In this document: in pieces, positions 63,671 through 64,000 of the stretch
Layout of the letters: each line of letters starts with the position of its first letter
Position numbering within the stretch: the stretch's first letter is position 1
Origin: Nocardioides marmoriginsengisoli
GTDB taxonomy: Bacteria > Actinomycetota > Actinomycetes > Propionibacteriales > Nocardioidaceae
Length of the DNA stretch: 64,000 bases
Direction: 5' to 3'
Assembly (NCBI RefSeq): GCF_003725695.1
Contig: NZ_RJSE01000003.1
Span: forward strand, 62,001-126,000
Notes under the pieces: generated by a model
The model's input: only the letters and a program-made list of their open reading frames with translations
The model's database searches: none
Told to the model about the DNA's origin: nothing
Program-made: the position numbers and the translations under genes

Positions 63671-64000
63671 CGTCGAGCCGCGCCACCGCGGCGGGGCAGC
63701 AATCCCTCCCGGCGGCCCCCACCCCAGGGGTCAGCACCAGCGCGAGCGGAGCAGCCACCAACGCGAGGGCGGCCACTCCTACCGCAACCCCGTGACGCCG
63801 GCGCCGGGGCAGCGCCTCGCGGGTCAGTCGCATCGCCCGCGCATGCCCGACGCTGTCGCTGACCTGCATCAGCGCGGTCGCGAGCGCACGCCGGTCGGCG
63901 GCGAGAGTGGCAGCGTCATCAGCCTGCAGCTCGACGAGCCTGGCGACCTGCTCGTGGGCGGTCCGGAACACCCGGACACCCCCGAAGGCCCGGGCAAGCG
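63663..64000 (-). CDS. M56-family (BlaR1-like) membrane metallopeptidase, partial C-terminus
   Basis: Only the last 110 or so residues are in the window; the frame continues open past the right edge. AHEQVARLVELQADDAAT contains the Glu and Asp that follow the zinc HExxH motif in M56 peptidases, and a C-terminal membrane helix (VGVAALALVAAPLALVLTPG) ends the protein. By family knowledge a BlaI-type repressor gene should lie to the right. The overlapping 3' end with VKOR suggests shared regulation of this area. Confidence 0.75.
   Translation of the reverse strand, partial: LARAFGGVRVFRTAHEQVARLVELQADDAATLAADRRALATALMQVSDSVGHARAMRLTREALPRRRRHGVAVGVAALALVAAPLALVLTPGVGAAGRDCCPAAVARLDVR

Overview
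The window is a high-GC actinobacterial chromosome segment, most likely from the Nocardioidaceae (Nocardioides or a close relative). This is inferred from gene content and was not tested. The evidence is GC-rich third codon positions, frequent GTG and TTG starts, an Mce-type lipid importer next to PucR regulators, SsgA- and SepH-type division proteins, and a long block with the gene order known from Mycobacterium tuberculosis: RNA methyltransferase, APC permease, ceoB, ceoC, DUF3159, OB-fold protein, DUF3710, dut, DUF3093, DUF4193 and suhB. No rRNA, tRNA, insertion sequence, prophage or CRISPR array was seen.

Region 1 (1-10.5 kb) is the least ordinary. A leftward Mce/MlaE import operon begins with an ATPase fused in frame to its permease. 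Facing away from it is a rightward set of four secreted proteins made of two interleaved homologous pairs, with strong hairpins between genes. Two paralogous PucR regulators follow. The second overlaps a gene for a P-type ATPase-like protein that has lost the catalytic motifs, and a TetR regulator comes next. I infer that this is one envelope or lipid-import module.

Region 2 (10.5-16 kb) holds fatty-acid genes: fadA2-like thiolase, fabG4-like reductase, htdX-like hydratase and tesB, plus a PAC2 protein. Region 3 (16-31 kb) has a lipoprotein metallopeptidase, dxs, an SMP-30/Nudix/TetR run, an MpaB-type oxygenase with a clear operator, an SsgA-like protein, a NatAB-like exporter with a SigE-family sigma factor, and aconitase with two candidate regulatory sites.

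Region 4 (31-42 kb) is the conserved housekeeping block, with a likely potassium system (KimA-like permease with CeoB and CeoC), dut, suhB and ferrochelatase. Three genes here start directly after copies of an ~81-84 nt repeat that contains the -10 box and appears to give leaderless mRNAs. Region 5 (42-54.7 kb) includes a major facilitator, an aldonolactone oxidase, a TRIC channel, sepH, a two-domain fatty acyl-CoA reductase, a sulfurtransferase, tdk, a phosphodiesterase and a GNAT-acyl-CoA synthetase. Two small arrays of one 22-nt repeat lie at convergent gene ends. Region 6 (54.8-64 kb) has a type II topoisomerase A subunit, an lprG-p55 pair, a sucrase/ferredoxin-like protein, carbonic anhydrase, a DsbA-VKOR pair and the end of an M56 peptidase.

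Lipid handling recurs across the window (Mce import, beta-oxidation or synthesis enzymes, acyl-CoA reductase, LprG-P55). Many genes have a -10 hexamer ending 6-7 nt before the start codon.
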